From assembly GCA_040391535.1 (NCBI GenBank), contig JBEBXQ010000025.1:1-42099 (forward strand): a stretch of 42,099 nucleotides of DNA, written 5' to 3'. The position numbers and the translations under genes were made by a program. Shown here piece after piece: positions 27,230 through 35,013 of this stretch (position 1 is the first letter of the stretch; each line of letters opens with the position of its first letter). Source of the DNA: JBEBXQ01 sp040391535. Its GTDB lineage: Bacteria; Bacteroidota; Bacteroidia; Cytophagales; Spirosomataceae. The notes beneath the pieces were generated by a model. The model was not told the origin of the DNA, did not search any database, and saw only the letters and a list, made by a program, of their open reading frames with translations.

Positions 27230-27883
27230 TTGTTAAATGAACTGAAATATCTCTACCTGGCAGTATTAACACTCTCAGCCGTGAGTGCGGGGCTTGCTAT
27301 GCGGAAAGGCCTGCCACGCCATCTGAAAGTTTTTGCGGTCTTATTGTTTTATACGTGCCTGGTAGAGCTTTCAGTGACTTTCCTGAAAAAGTTCTTACCC
27401 AATGGGAATCTGCAGTTGTATAATTTTTTTATGCTCGTGGAATTTCTCTGGTATGCTTACTATTTCAGGCGGATCATCCGGTTCAGGATTATAAAGCGGA
27501 GTATTGATGTGTTTTTGTTTCTGTATCCGGTTGTCTGGTATTTCATCGTGTTTTTTCTATACAAAATTGACGAATGGAACAGCCTGGTATTTGTTACAGG
27601 AGCCTCATTTACCATTTTCGTGTCTATATTGTATTGCTATCAGTCGTTTATTGCTGAAGAGATCATTCAGTTCAGGTATTACAGTGAATTCTGGATAGCG
27701 ATAGGGTTACTGATATTCTATGCAAGTGCTACTCCCTATATGGGTATGTTTAATTATCTGACCCGTACCCATCATGAACTGGCCCTTGTATTAAAAACGC
27801 TTTTGCGGATTTCTAATATTATAATGTATTCCCTGTTTACATATGCCTATGTATGTCAAATGACCAATACAAGGAAATCCTGA
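27230..27883 (+). CDS. Multi-pass membrane protein linked to a two-component system
   Basis: Hydrophobic 217-residue protein with about seven predicted transmembrane helices (roughly 6-24, 32-52, 60-78, 91-112, 118-137, 150-170, 187-208) and no enzymatic motif. The start appears to be TTG at 27230; the next in-frame ATG would remove most of the first helix. The end overlaps the histidine kinase gene by 31 bases. Because the kinase itself has only one membrane helix and no sensor domain, this protein is a reasonable candidate for the sensing module. Family not recognised. Confidence 0.75.
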   Translation: MLNELKYLYLAVLTLSAVSAGLAMRKGLPRHLKVFAVLLFYTCLVELSVTFLKKFLPNGNLQLYNFFMLVEFLWYAYYFRRIIRFRIIKRSIDVFLFLYPVVWYFIVFFLYKIDEWNSLVFVTGASFTIFVSILYCYQSFIAEEIIQFRYYSEFWIAIGLLIFYASATPYMGMFNYLTRTHHELALVLKTLLRISNIIMYSLFTYAYVCQMTNTRKS

Positions 27884-28635
27884 TCGTGATTGTTGCCGGT
27901 AGTATGCTTTTCATCCTGCTGGTGACAATCATTGTCATGTTTATGCTTTATTATCAGAAAAAGAAGTTTCAGTATTTTGAAGAAAAACAAAATATGAAAG
28001 CAGCTTATGAAAGGCAATTGCTGGAAACCAGGCTGGAAATACAGGAGGAAGTTTTTGACGCAATCAGCAGAGAGATTCACGACAATGTCGGACAGCTGCT
28101 CAGCCTGGTTAAAGTGCAGCTGAATATCCTTAAACAGAACCGGATCATGAATCCGGCATTATTGGATGAAATCAAAACGAACCTGGGACAGGTAATGACT
28201 GATCTGCGCAATATGGCCAGAAATCTTAATGCCGATCATCTGCTGCAGCTTACACTTGCCGAGGCGGTGCAGCAGATATTGCACCGGATTGAAAGTTCAG
28301 GAGTCGTAGCCGTTCAGCTGCTGGTATCGGGAAAGGAGACACCGGTGAGTGAGCAAAAAAAAGTGATTGTATTCCGGATTATTCAGGAGTGCATTCAGAA
28401 TATACTGAAGCATGCGCAGGCGACGCAGGTGGTAATCAGGCTGGAGTTTGGAGAAGACTTTGTATGGATAAGCATTCAGGACGACGGCGTTGGGTTTGAC
28501 ACTGCTGATATTGCTCATAAAGGTCTTGGCTTGCAGAATATCAGAAAGCGGGCAATGCTTACCGGAGGCACCGCTGCCATTGAAAGCATTTTGGGTAAGG
28601 GTACTAACATTATACTGAATATTCCTTATGAGTAA
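27853..28635 (+). CDS. NarL-family sensor histidine kinase
   Basis: Membrane-anchored kinase of 260 residues: one N-terminal transmembrane helix (about 8-32), a short coiled linker (33-65), a HisKA_3 dimerisation domain with the phosphoacceptor His76 in SREIHDNVGQ, and a HATPase domain with N-box Asn183 (ECIQNILKHA), G1 DDGVGFD (210-216), G2 GLGLQNI (224-230) and G3 GKGTNI (248-253). All ATP-binding motifs are intact. It lacks a periplasmic or PAS sensor domain. The gene overlaps the upstream membrane-protein gene by 31 bases and the response regulator gene by 8 bases, so translation is probably coupled. Confidence 0.93.
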   Translation: MSNDQYKEILIVIVAGSMLFILLVTIIVMFMLYYQKKKFQYFEEKQNMKAAYERQLLETRLEIQEEVFDAISREIHDNVGQLLSLVKVQLNILKQNRIMNPALLDEIKTNLGQVMTDLRNMARNLNADHLLQLTLAEAVQQILHRIESSGVVAVQLLVSGKETPVSEQKKVIVFRIIQECIQNILKHAQATQVVIRLEFGEDFVWISIQDDGVGFDTADIAHKGLGLQNIRKRAMLTGGTAAIESILGKGTNIILNIPYE

Positions 28636-29278
28636 TACCAGACATATCGCGATTGTCGATGACCACGCACTTTTCAGAAAAGGGCTCAGCGCGCTCATCC
28701 AGTATTTTCCGGGTTATAGTGTTCTTTTTGAGGCATCAGATGGGAAAGATATGATACAGAAGCTGGATCCGGCAAACCTTCCTGACATCGTTTTGCTGGA
28801 CATCAGTATGCCCGAAATGGATGGATATGCTTCTGCCGGGTGGCTTCAGGCGAATTATCCGCAGATCAGATCACTCGCTTTGAGTACAATGGATGCTGAG
28901 TCAGCTATTATCAGGATGATCAGGCAGGGAGCCAAAGGTTATATCCTGAAGGATGCAGAGCCGGATGAACTCCGTACGGCCCTGGATCAGGTGATTACAT
29001 TTGGTTATTTCTTCAATGACATGGTAACCCATAAAGTCATGAAATCGCTGACTGGCCAGAGTAATGAATCAGCCGGATTTATGAAATTATCAGATCGTGA
29101 GCTGGAATTCCTCAGGCAGATCTGTTCGGAGAAAAGTTATGCCGAAATTGCTGATGTGATGTGTGTCAGCCCGAGGACTGTAGAAGGTTACCGGAATACA
29201 CTGTGTGAAAAGCTCCAGCTGAAAACCAGAACCGGACTGGCTTTGTATGCCATCAAAAACGGTTTGGTAAGCCTTTAA
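28628..29278 (+). CDS. LuxR/NarL-family response regulator
   Basis: DNA-binding regulator of 216 residues, cognate of the kinase just upstream. The receiver domain (about 5-122) has the acidic pair Asp11/Asp12, phosphorylation site Asp58 (LLDISMPEMDG), Ser86 (LALST) and Lys108 (GYILKDAEP). The C-terminal LuxR-type helix-turn-helix (about 150-214) contains LSDRELEFLRQICSEKSYAEIA and VSPRTVEGYRNTL. Target genes are unknown; the adjacent lipoproteins and SusC/SusD loci are possible targets by proximity only. Confidence 0.94.
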   Translation: MSNTRHIAIVDDHALFRKGLSALIQYFPGYSVLFEASDGKDMIQKLDPANLPDIVLLDISMPEMDGYASAGWLQANYPQIRSLALSTMDAESAIIRMIRQGAKGYILKDAEPDELRTALDQVITFGYFFNDMVTHKVMKSLTGQSNESAGFMKLSDRELEFLRQICSEKSYAEIADVMCVSPRTVEGYRNTLCEKLQLKTRTGLALYAIKNGLVSL

Positions 29279-29393
29279 TGATTTTTTGATGGGTTTCTGT
29301 GAAAATTCAGGATCGGAAATGATGTGAAAAGGTGGTGTGGCTGGATTGAAAAATATCACTCCTTCAGAGTTTTTATAAAAACAGGCACTTATT

Positions 29394-29421
29394 TTTCTAT
29401 AATCATATCGGCCTTTCAGGC
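29394..29421 (-). repeat. REP-like intergenic repeat unit, short copy
   Basis: TTTCTATAATCATATCG then GCCTTTCAGGC. On the minus strand this is mini-hairpin GCCT-GAA-AGGC followed by a TGATTATAGAAA box, the cleanest short unit of the family. Confidence 0.6.
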
Positions 29422-29526
29422 TTTTCCCGTGGTACTGGAAATATTATCCTGGTTTATTGAACAGTAACGTCAGTTCGGGATAAGCGCACAACTTTACCAT
29501 ATCACCCTTTCATAGTTCTGCAGGCG

Positions 29527-29660
29527 TTATCTTTTTGCTGTTTCTATAATCATTCCACTATTTCATGGTTATTTTAGGTCCGAAGGACTGACAGGATGAT
29601 AGAAAAAGAGGAGATATCCGCGAAGCGGTGATATAATCCTAAATCCCGACTGATGTCAAG
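29527..29660. repeat. REP-like intergenic repeat, copy 2 (partner of 6957-7099)
   Basis: Long copy with the inverted box pair TTTCTATAATCATTCC (29541-29556) and GGATGATAGAAA (29594-29605) around mini-hairpin GTCC-GAA-GGAC (29578-29588), followed by a second mini-hairpin CCGC-GAA-GCGG (29618-29628). The first ~86 bases differ from copy 1 at about seven positions by eye, and substitutions in the tail keep the hairpin able to pair. Confidence 0.7.
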
Positions 29661-29799
29661 AATACTGTTGCAGGTTAATTATCCAGTTTATTTTGAACCT
29701 GAATAGCATGAGCCGGGGATCAGTTTTATTCGCTGGTATTTCACTTTTCAGGATTTGAGTAAATTTAACTTTTCTGTATGCTGCTTGCTGATCATTAAT

Positions 29800-29844
29800 C
29801 CCGGAGGGACGACACTATTCTGGAAAACATAGAATGATAGAAAT
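29800..29844 (+). repeat. REP-like intergenic repeat unit, divergent copy
   Basis: Mini-hairpin TCCC-GGA-GGGA (29800-29810), CGACA, about 20 extra bases, then AGAATGATAGAAA (29832-29844). A further CCCCGAAGGAG follows at 29851, as if another unit begins. The match is less exact than the other copies. Confidence 0.4.
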
Positions 29845-30053
29845 CCAAACCCCGAAGGAGATAAAATAATACGATGAAGCTATGTAGAGAACGTTGATTA
29901 AAGCTGACCAATCCAAACCTGCAATTGTCAATGGCAATCGTAAGAAGATATTCCAGGGAAGAGAATCAGATTTTCCTGCGAAAACCCGGGATCCGGAATG
30001 ATGGAAAATAATTGTTTTGGTGTCTGAATTGAAAAATGAATCGAATCAGATTT

Positions 30054-30116
30054 CATCATCAAAAATGACAGTCCTTATAATGACAGTCCTTATACAGAAC
30101 TGCCATTTTGATGATG
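30054..30116 (-). terminator. Hairpin with internal tandem duplication, after the collagen-like gene
   Basis: Arms CATCATCAAAA (30054-30064) and TTTTGATGATG (30106-30116) pair perfectly and continue imperfectly through (A)TGACAGT/ACTGCCA. Inside, the 15-mer AATGACAGTCCTTAT occurs twice in tandem (30064-30093). Its place, 17 bases past the stop of the minus-strand gene, suggests transcript end formation, but no long T-run follows. Confidence 0.5.
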
Positions 30117-30133
30117 AGAAATAAGCAAGCTGT

Positions 30134-30892
30134 TTAATCACGCAGGTTGAACATGTTTTTGATCTGCTGATAACTCATATTCCGGTAATCATTGGCTGAA
30201 TAACTTCTGCCTATTACTTTTCCTGCCGGAATGAATACAAAGCGGAATGAAGCGTTCTGATACCCGGCAACATTCGCTGTGCCGGAACGTGATATCAGCA
30301 CCTGTATAGTACCATTGGTTTTCAGAATATTTCGTATGTTAACTGTACCATTAACAACCGGCAGGGAAAAAACATCATCATTATATTGCATATAGATCAG
30401 TATAATACCCGTTTCCTGGTTGCTGAAATGATATAAGGTGCTTGTATTCAGAGTGGTTAATATGTTTTGGGTTGGAGAATAGATTGCAGTAAAACCAGCT
30501 GTTTCACTTCCTGTCCATTGATTAAAATTCTGCCATGGGGTTGTGACAACATTGGCAGTTCCCGGATCGCCTTTGTCGCCCTTGTCTCCGGTATCTCCTC
30601 TGTCGCCTTTATCCCCCTGATCGCCTTTGTCTCCTTTTTCGCCGGGAGCACCAGGAGAGCCCGGATCTCCCTTGTCACCTTTATCCCCTTTTTCACCAGG
30701 TGTTCCCACACCCACTTCATCTGGCGATTCTCCGGGATCACCTTTATCTCCCTTATCGCCTTTGTCGCCCTTGATTCCTTGAATTCCTTGTGGCCCATCG
30801 GGCCCCTCAGGGCCTTCGCAGCTATTGCCGGTTATCAGTAAGGCAGTGATGGCAATCAACAGGAAAAATCGGTTAATCTTAAAGATTTTCAT
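30134..30892 (-). CDS. Collagen-like (Gly-X-Y) repeat lipoprotein
   Basis: Predicted lipoprotein of 252 residues: signal peptide ending LITGNSC (acylated Cys25), two Gly-X-Y tracts (about 27-56, ten triplets; about 63-113, seventeen triplets) separated by a short SPDEVGV break, then a ~140-residue globular C-terminal domain with an aromatic strand pattern (TLYHFSNQETGIILIYMQYND). The tracts are dominated by GDK, GDP and GEK triplets, as in bacterial triple-helical proteins whose lysine/aspartate pairs stabilise the helix without hydroxyproline. It may form a trimeric stalk at the cell surface. Monocistronic, with a hairpin downstream. Function unknown. Confidence 0.85.
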   Translation of the reverse strand: MKIFKINRFFLLIAITALLITGNSCEGPEGPDGPQGIQGIKGDKGDKGDKGDPGESPDEVGVGTPGEKGDKGDKGDPGSPGAPGEKGDKGDQGDKGDRGDTGDKGDKGDPGTANVVTTPWQNFNQWTGSETAGFTAIYSPTQNILTTLNTSTLYHFSNQETGIILIYMQYNDDVFSLPVVNGTVNIRNILKTNGTIQVLISRSGTANVAGYQNASFRFVFIPAGKVIGRSYSANDYRNMSYQQIKNMFNLRD

Positions 30893-31481
30893 ATAAAAAT
30901 TGGTTTAATAGTGATAAAATTAATATCATGGTAATGATGGCATCGTTTTAATGAGCTGTATTTCCGCATTCATCAGATCGTTTTGGGGGGCTCTTATCGG
31001 TTTGTGCTGCGATCTCCCTGATCAGTGAGAGGATGACGGAAAGGAAAAGTACCGTCATTATCATTCTGAGCAAATTGAGCCGGTCATGCTTTTTCATTTT
31101 GCAGAATAGGTTACCTGAGTGCTGGCAGACGATTTCAAATGCCTGTGACTTATTTCATTATTGGGAATATTGCCGATAGCTTTTGTTTAGGGGTCAGGAC
31201 TTTTATATCAGGAACGGTTTACGAAACGGCCTTTATCAATATGCCGTTGTCTGTTTCCATTATGCCGGCAGGAAAAAGACGAGTGCTGTAAATATGACGT
31301 CATTTATCAATTTACTCTACAAAGATAATGGGCTTGCCGGCTGGAGAGCAACCGTGAAAACACGGAATTGCTTAGAGAAATATACGTTTTTTACGAATGA
31401 TAAAACCACCCTTCATATTCTGCCTGGCATGAAGGGTGGTTGTTTGAAAGGTAAACGGTTGTGTTATGACTATCGGGAGTC
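30893..31481. other. Gene-free region upstream of the collagen-like lipoprotein gene
   Basis: About 590 bases. A + strand open frame of 113 codons (31183-31524) runs through the terminator hairpin at 31404-31441 and into the end of the opposite-strand gene, so I treat it as chance. The left end must contain the promoter of the collagen-like gene; no clear -33/-7 pair was found. Otherwise nothing recognisable. Confidence 0.45.
31404..31441 (-). terminator. Terminator of the PKD/beta-helix lipoprotein gene
   Basis: Perfect 13-base stem: ACCACCCTTCAT with its outer A (31404-31416) pairs with ATGAAGGGTGGTT (31429-31441), 12-base loop. On the minus strand TTTTATC follows. It begins about 40 bases beyond the stop codon of the gene at 31482. 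Confidence 0.8.
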
Positions 31482-32948
31482 TTATTCTTTCAGCAGGTTC
31501 TGCAATACATTACTTTCAAACTGATTGGCTGTTTCAAAGTCATCATTAATCTGGGCCTGGTAATTGACAAAAAGACCATATCCGCCGCTATTACTGATGG
31601 TTGAGTTGCGGATAGTGAGGACAGCGTTGCTACCGTATACTGCCACATTGGCCTTTTTGCCTGAAACCAGCGGGGTGCTTCCGCCGCCTGAAATTTCGGT
31701 ATGCTCCAGTAGGTTACCATTGTTCCGGGAATAACAGATGATACCTTTCCAGTAACCTTGTCCTGCTTCCGCTCCACGGATTTTTATCCGGGCGTTTGCA
31801 GTACCTTTTGCTTCAAGCAGGGCATCGGCATTCATCACGATGGAGCCGTTGCGTTCGAGTTCAATAATAACGCCCGGTGTAAGTTTCAGATGGCCGTCAA
31901 TGGTCAGTAACCCCTGCAGCCTGTAAGGGGTCTGATCATCAAAAGCCGGCCAGGTAATGGTTCCGGTCTGCTGAGCTTTCAAAGCAGAAGTGCTGATTTC
32001 CACTACATTTCTGCCGTTTTGCTCAAATTTACTTTCACTGTCAAGGCTGGCTACATTGTCGGCATCCAGTAAAATTCCTGATAAGGTGTTGAACATAAAA
32101 CTGTTAGAGGAGAAAGACCGGAGCAGCGCCCCTTCCTGTAGGCAAATACCGTAACCGTCATTTCTGCCAAAGAAACTATTTTTAATGGTAATTTCAGCCT
32201 TATCACCGCCAGACAGAAATAAACCAGCTTTCAGCGTAGCGAAAAGGGGTTTCGCGCCGGCAAATTCCACAATAACATTTTCAAGTATATTGCCACTGCT
32301 GGCTGACCTGACCATAATTCCCTGCCAGTAACCAGGCTCTCTGTGAATTCCGGTAAAACGGACCATGTTATCGTCAGTCCCTTGGGCAATCAGCGAACCG
32401 TTAGCTGCTATTTCTATGCGTTTATCCCGGTTAACAGCGATAATAACGCCTGGTTCAATGATCAGTTCGGTCTGTACCAGCAGGTCTTCCATGATGGCGT
32501 AATCGGGGAGGTCAGGGTCTGCAATCCGGTTCTTTAAAATGGTTTTACTGGTGAGCGGACCTTTCAATTCTACAGGCTGAGCAACTGTGGCCTTAATCAG
32601 TACTTTGTCGCTTGCTTTACCATTCTCGTTTTCAATGGTCAGCGTTATTTCATATTCGCCTCCTTTATCTGGTGTAAAATACGGTTTTGCTGTAGATGCT
32701 TCGGTCAGGGTTATAATGCTGCCTGCCGGGGCCTTGGTGAAAATCCACTGATAGGTGATGGGCTGTCCTTTGGTGTCTCTTGAATTACTACCGTCAAGCT
32801 GTACTTTTTGACCGGCAAAAACTTCCTGATCTTCTCCTGCATTAGCTGAAAGGCTGCCGTTGGGTGTTATTTTTTCATCGTCTTTACATCCTCCGAGCAT
32901 AAGGATGCTTATAAAAACGGCAATCATGGCAATACTTTTATTAATCAT
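31482..32948 (-). CDS. Lipoprotein with PKD domain and two beta-helix modules
   Basis: Predicted surface or periplasmic lipoprotein of 488 residues. Signal peptide ends LMLGGC (acylated Cys21). A PKD/Ig-like domain follows (about 33-125; ANAGEDQEVFAGQKVQLDGS, GGEYEITLTIEN), then two similar right-handed beta-helix-type modules (about 130-320 and 330-488). Each module has a LIIEPGVII or LKLTPGVIIELE strand, an IEIAANGSLIAQGT or IVMNADALLEAKGT turn, a GYWQGI or GYWKGI motif and an NxNILENV or NGNLLEHT strand, so the halves look like an internal duplication. No catalytic motif is seen; a carbohydrate- or surface-binding role is possible. Monocistronic with its own terminator. Confidence 0.83.
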   Translation of the reverse strand: MINKSIAMIAVFISILMLGGCKDDEKITPNGSLSANAGEDQEVFAGQKVQLDGSNSRDTKGQPITYQWIFTKAPAGSIITLTEASTAKPYFTPDKGGEYEITLTIENENGKASDKVLIKATVAQPVELKGPLTSKTILKNRIADPDLPDYAIMEDLLVQTELIIEPGVIIAVNRDKRIEIAANGSLIAQGTDDNMVRFTGIHREPGYWQGIMVRSASSGNILENVIVEFAGAKPLFATLKAGLFLSGGDKAEITIKNSFFGRNDGYGICLQEGALLRSFSSNSFMFNTLSGILLDADNVASLDSESKFEQNGRNVVEISTSALKAQQTGTITWPAFDDQTPYRLQGLLTIDGHLKLTPGVIIELERNGSIVMNADALLEAKGTANARIKIRGAEAGQGYWKGIICYSRNNGNLLEHTEISGGGSTPLVSGKKANVAVYGSNAVLTIRNSTISNSGGYGLFVNYQAQINDDFETANQFESNVLQNLLKE

Positions 32949-33131
32949 GGCTTGATAAATTAATGGATGTTAAATGGTGGATATATCCGGAAAGTTGAGT
33001 GTCTTCCGCTTTTTGCGGTTTTGTAAATGATTGTTCGCATACAATTGCTTCGGTAGCCCTGGTGGCATATAAATCACCATTAGAGCCGGATAAATGGGTT
33101 ATTTCATAGCAGATAAAAGTTTAAGTGAATA

Positions 33132-34592
33132 TTAATTTTTGAATGCAGCGGCAATCCCGCATCGTACGGTCAGATTGGATTTGAGGTAGGGGTTTCCTGC
33201 TACCCAGCCTTTTGTTTTTCCTTCCGCGTTGATATATACGTTCACGCTTTTGCCGACTGGCCTGGCAACATTCAGCTGAAACATGCCCCCCGTCCTTGCC
33301 CGGGTATCATAAAACCGTTGATGAACCGGTTGCATCCATGCCATGATCCGGGGTTGAATCTGCCATTCCTTTACATTAACAGGTGGGCTTTCAAATTCAA
33401 TTCCCGGATAAAATCTGTACTTATTCCGGTACCCGTGCAAACTGATGTAGAAGGGTTTTTCCCTGTGGTTAATCAGTAAGTCCAGATTCAGGTCGTAACC
33501 AAAAGAGGTCAGGTAATGCCTTGTGGCAAAATTAAAGGAAGTATGCCGACTAAGTCTGATGTGCCGGATACCTGCCATAAAAGGAGACAGGAAATTCAGG
33601 TATTGCATTTTTCCCATTTTTGAAAGGTAAGCTCTTTCTTCTTCTGACAGTTGCGCGTTTTTTATAGCCCGGTCGATACCGGTACCGCTGGGGTGAATTC
33701 CCCGGCTGCTGTAAGGCTCATCCGGGCGATGGAGGTCATATACCCAGGCACTGAAGTCCCATCCTACAAAATCCCGGTCTGCAATCTTTCCCCCATAATA
33801 ATTCATACTGTCAATACTGGAATCAAAACCCGGTTGTTTAAACTGATTAACATAATCAACAGCGTGTTTGGTCAGCAGCATATTCATGAGTATGTAAGGG
33901 TAACCGGCACCTTTGAAGTGATCTCTTTGCAGTGAACGCAACAGAAGCAACTCACTTTCAGTGCCCGCGGCAAAGCTTCTGATCATTTCCTCAGGTGCTT
34001 CCTGTTTCCAGCGGATCAGATCTTCATCCCTGACTTTACTGACCGAGCCCACAGCCACTCCGCCATTGAACCGGTTATAGGTTTCGTCATATGACGGAAT
34101 CCCGTTCATGGTCATACCATTGCGATGAAATTCTTCATGCAGCCACTGAGGAGAAAAGACGATACCGTAATAGGTAAAAACAAGATCCACTGCGCCTGCT
34201 GTAAGATTGGCCCCGATCCTGTTCAGCAACAGTTTTTGCCTGGTATCGGGATGTATCCATTTATCCCATAGTTTATTGCTGGTGTAATAATTAAGGCTGT
34301 GCAGGCTTTTGGTTAAACCCAGTGATTGCTGCATGGACGGGCTTTCATATCCTCCAAGATAGTTGCTGATCGTAAGGGATTCAGTACCGGTGGTATTCGC
34401 TTTTAAACTGGAACGCATCCGGGCTGCCTTTTGCATAAACGGAAAATCAACCAGAGGCAAATCAAGAAACAGCATTCTGATAAAAGTACTGCTATCGGGT
34501 TTCGTTGTATGATCCGGAACAATGGAGGCTGCACACTTATGGTTGATAATAAAGAAAATCAAAATGCCGGAAGTAATCCGTAAATAATTCAT
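33132..34592 (-). CDS. Secreted or envelope protein with HExxH motif, function unknown
   Basis: I do not recognise this 486-residue protein as a named family. It has an N-terminal signal-like segment (about 1-23), a hydrophobic stretch (about 125-148) running straight into LHEEFHRNG, with HExxH at 152-156, and an AGTESE element at 209-214 that could supply a third, glutamate zinc ligand as in gluzincin-type metallopeptidases. The C-terminal half contains alternating strands (FYISLHGYRNKYRFYP, SVNVYINAEGKTKGW) that look like a membrane beta structure. It follows the small secreted protein gene by 26 bases. Metallopeptidase activity is inference from the motif only. Confidence 0.7.
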   Translation of the reverse strand: MNYLRITSGILIFFIINHKCAASIVPDHTTKPDSSTFIRMLFLDLPLVDFPFMQKAARMRSSLKANTTGTESLTISNYLGGYESPSMQQSLGLTKSLHSLNYYTSNKLWDKWIHPDTRQKLLLNRIGANLTAGAVDLVFTYYGIVFSPQWLHEEFHRNGMTMNGIPSYDETYNRFNGGVAVGSVSKVRDEDLIRWKQEAPEEMIRSFAAGTESELLLLRSLQRDHFKGAGYPYILMNMLLTKHAVDYVNQFKQPGFDSSIDSMNYYGGKIADRDFVGWDFSAWVYDLHRPDEPYSSRGIHPSGTGIDRAIKNAQLSEEERAYLSKMGKMQYLNFLSPFMAGIRHIRLSRHTSFNFATRHYLTSFGYDLNLDLLINHREKPFYISLHGYRNKYRFYPGIEFESPPVNVKEWQIQPRIMAWMQPVHQRFYDTRARTGGMFQLNVARPVGKSVNVYINAEGKTKGWVAGNPYLKSNLTVRCGIAAAFKN

Positions 34593-34618
34593 GGCCGGGA
34601 ACGGGGGAGTATTTGTTT

Positions 34619-34936
34619 TCAGCTGGCTGTAAAACCGGCATTTGATAACTGCTGTGTACTGATCCCCCTGTTGTAACCGGTCCGTAATAAGAACAGCCGA
34701 TCGTTCAGCGCTTTCTGATGTGATCGTTTTCTGAGCTTAAACCGTTTGCTGAGTTGCTCCTGATGGATCATTTTGCCTTCTCCGGTATAATAATAAACCC
34801 ATGCCGTACCATCTGAGCTGTTTTTCTCTGTAACCCAGAACGGCGCCGTACGAACCGGCAGCATGATCTGCGAGTGTGCGAGGCTTGCACTAACAATGCA
34901 GATCGCTAAGTAGACTAGTTTGTTCATGTTTTTCAT
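34619..34936 (-). CDS. Small secreted protein, unknown function
   Basis: A 105-residue protein with a signal peptide (about 1-23, ending ASLAHSQ) and a short basic mature part: TAWVYYYTGEGKMIHQEQL, then a lysine/arginine-rich helix (KRFKLRKRSHQKALNDRL). ATG codons at 34936 and 34927 both keep the signal peptide; the longer is given. It lies 26 bases upstream of the HExxH-protein gene on the same strand and is probably co-transcribed with it. No named domain recognised. Confidence 0.65.
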   Translation of the reverse strand: MKNMNKLVYLAICIVSASLAHSQIMLPVRTAPFWVTEKNSSDGTAWVYYYTGEGKMIHQEQLSKRFKLRKRSHQKALNDRLFLLRTGYNRGISTQQLSNAGFTAS

Positions 34937-35013
34937 GCTTGATTCTTAACACAAATGTCAGGAACATGAACACCATAAAATTGTATAAAATCGGAAATTT
35001 TCAGATACGGACA

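Larger units (their letters stand above)
29279..30133. other. 855-base gene-free region rich in REP-like repeats
   Basis: No credible ORF. The stretch holds three repeat units (29394-29421, 29527-29660 and 29800-29844), an inverted copy of the copy-1 tail (29465-29479 matches 7085-7099 in reverse complement, 15 of 15 bases) and the hairpin with an internal tandem duplication at 30054-30116. The response regulator has no clear terminator. It looks like a repeat-accumulation site between convergent genes. Confidence 0.65.

Noticed and set aside
30550..30830. Repetitive short units that might suggest a CRISPR array
   Set aside because: The periodicity is 9 bases (Gly-X-Y codons), with no spacers; it is coding repeat, not CRISPR.
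30467..30841. 124-codon frame antisense to the collagen-like tract
   Set aside because: The repetitive Gly-X-Y coding DNA keeps other frames open; the translation is a reflection of the repeat.
31183..31524. 113-codon open frame on the + strand
   Set aside because: It reads through a perfect terminator hairpin and into the 3' end of the opposite-strand lipoprotein gene, with no signal peptide, domain or start context.
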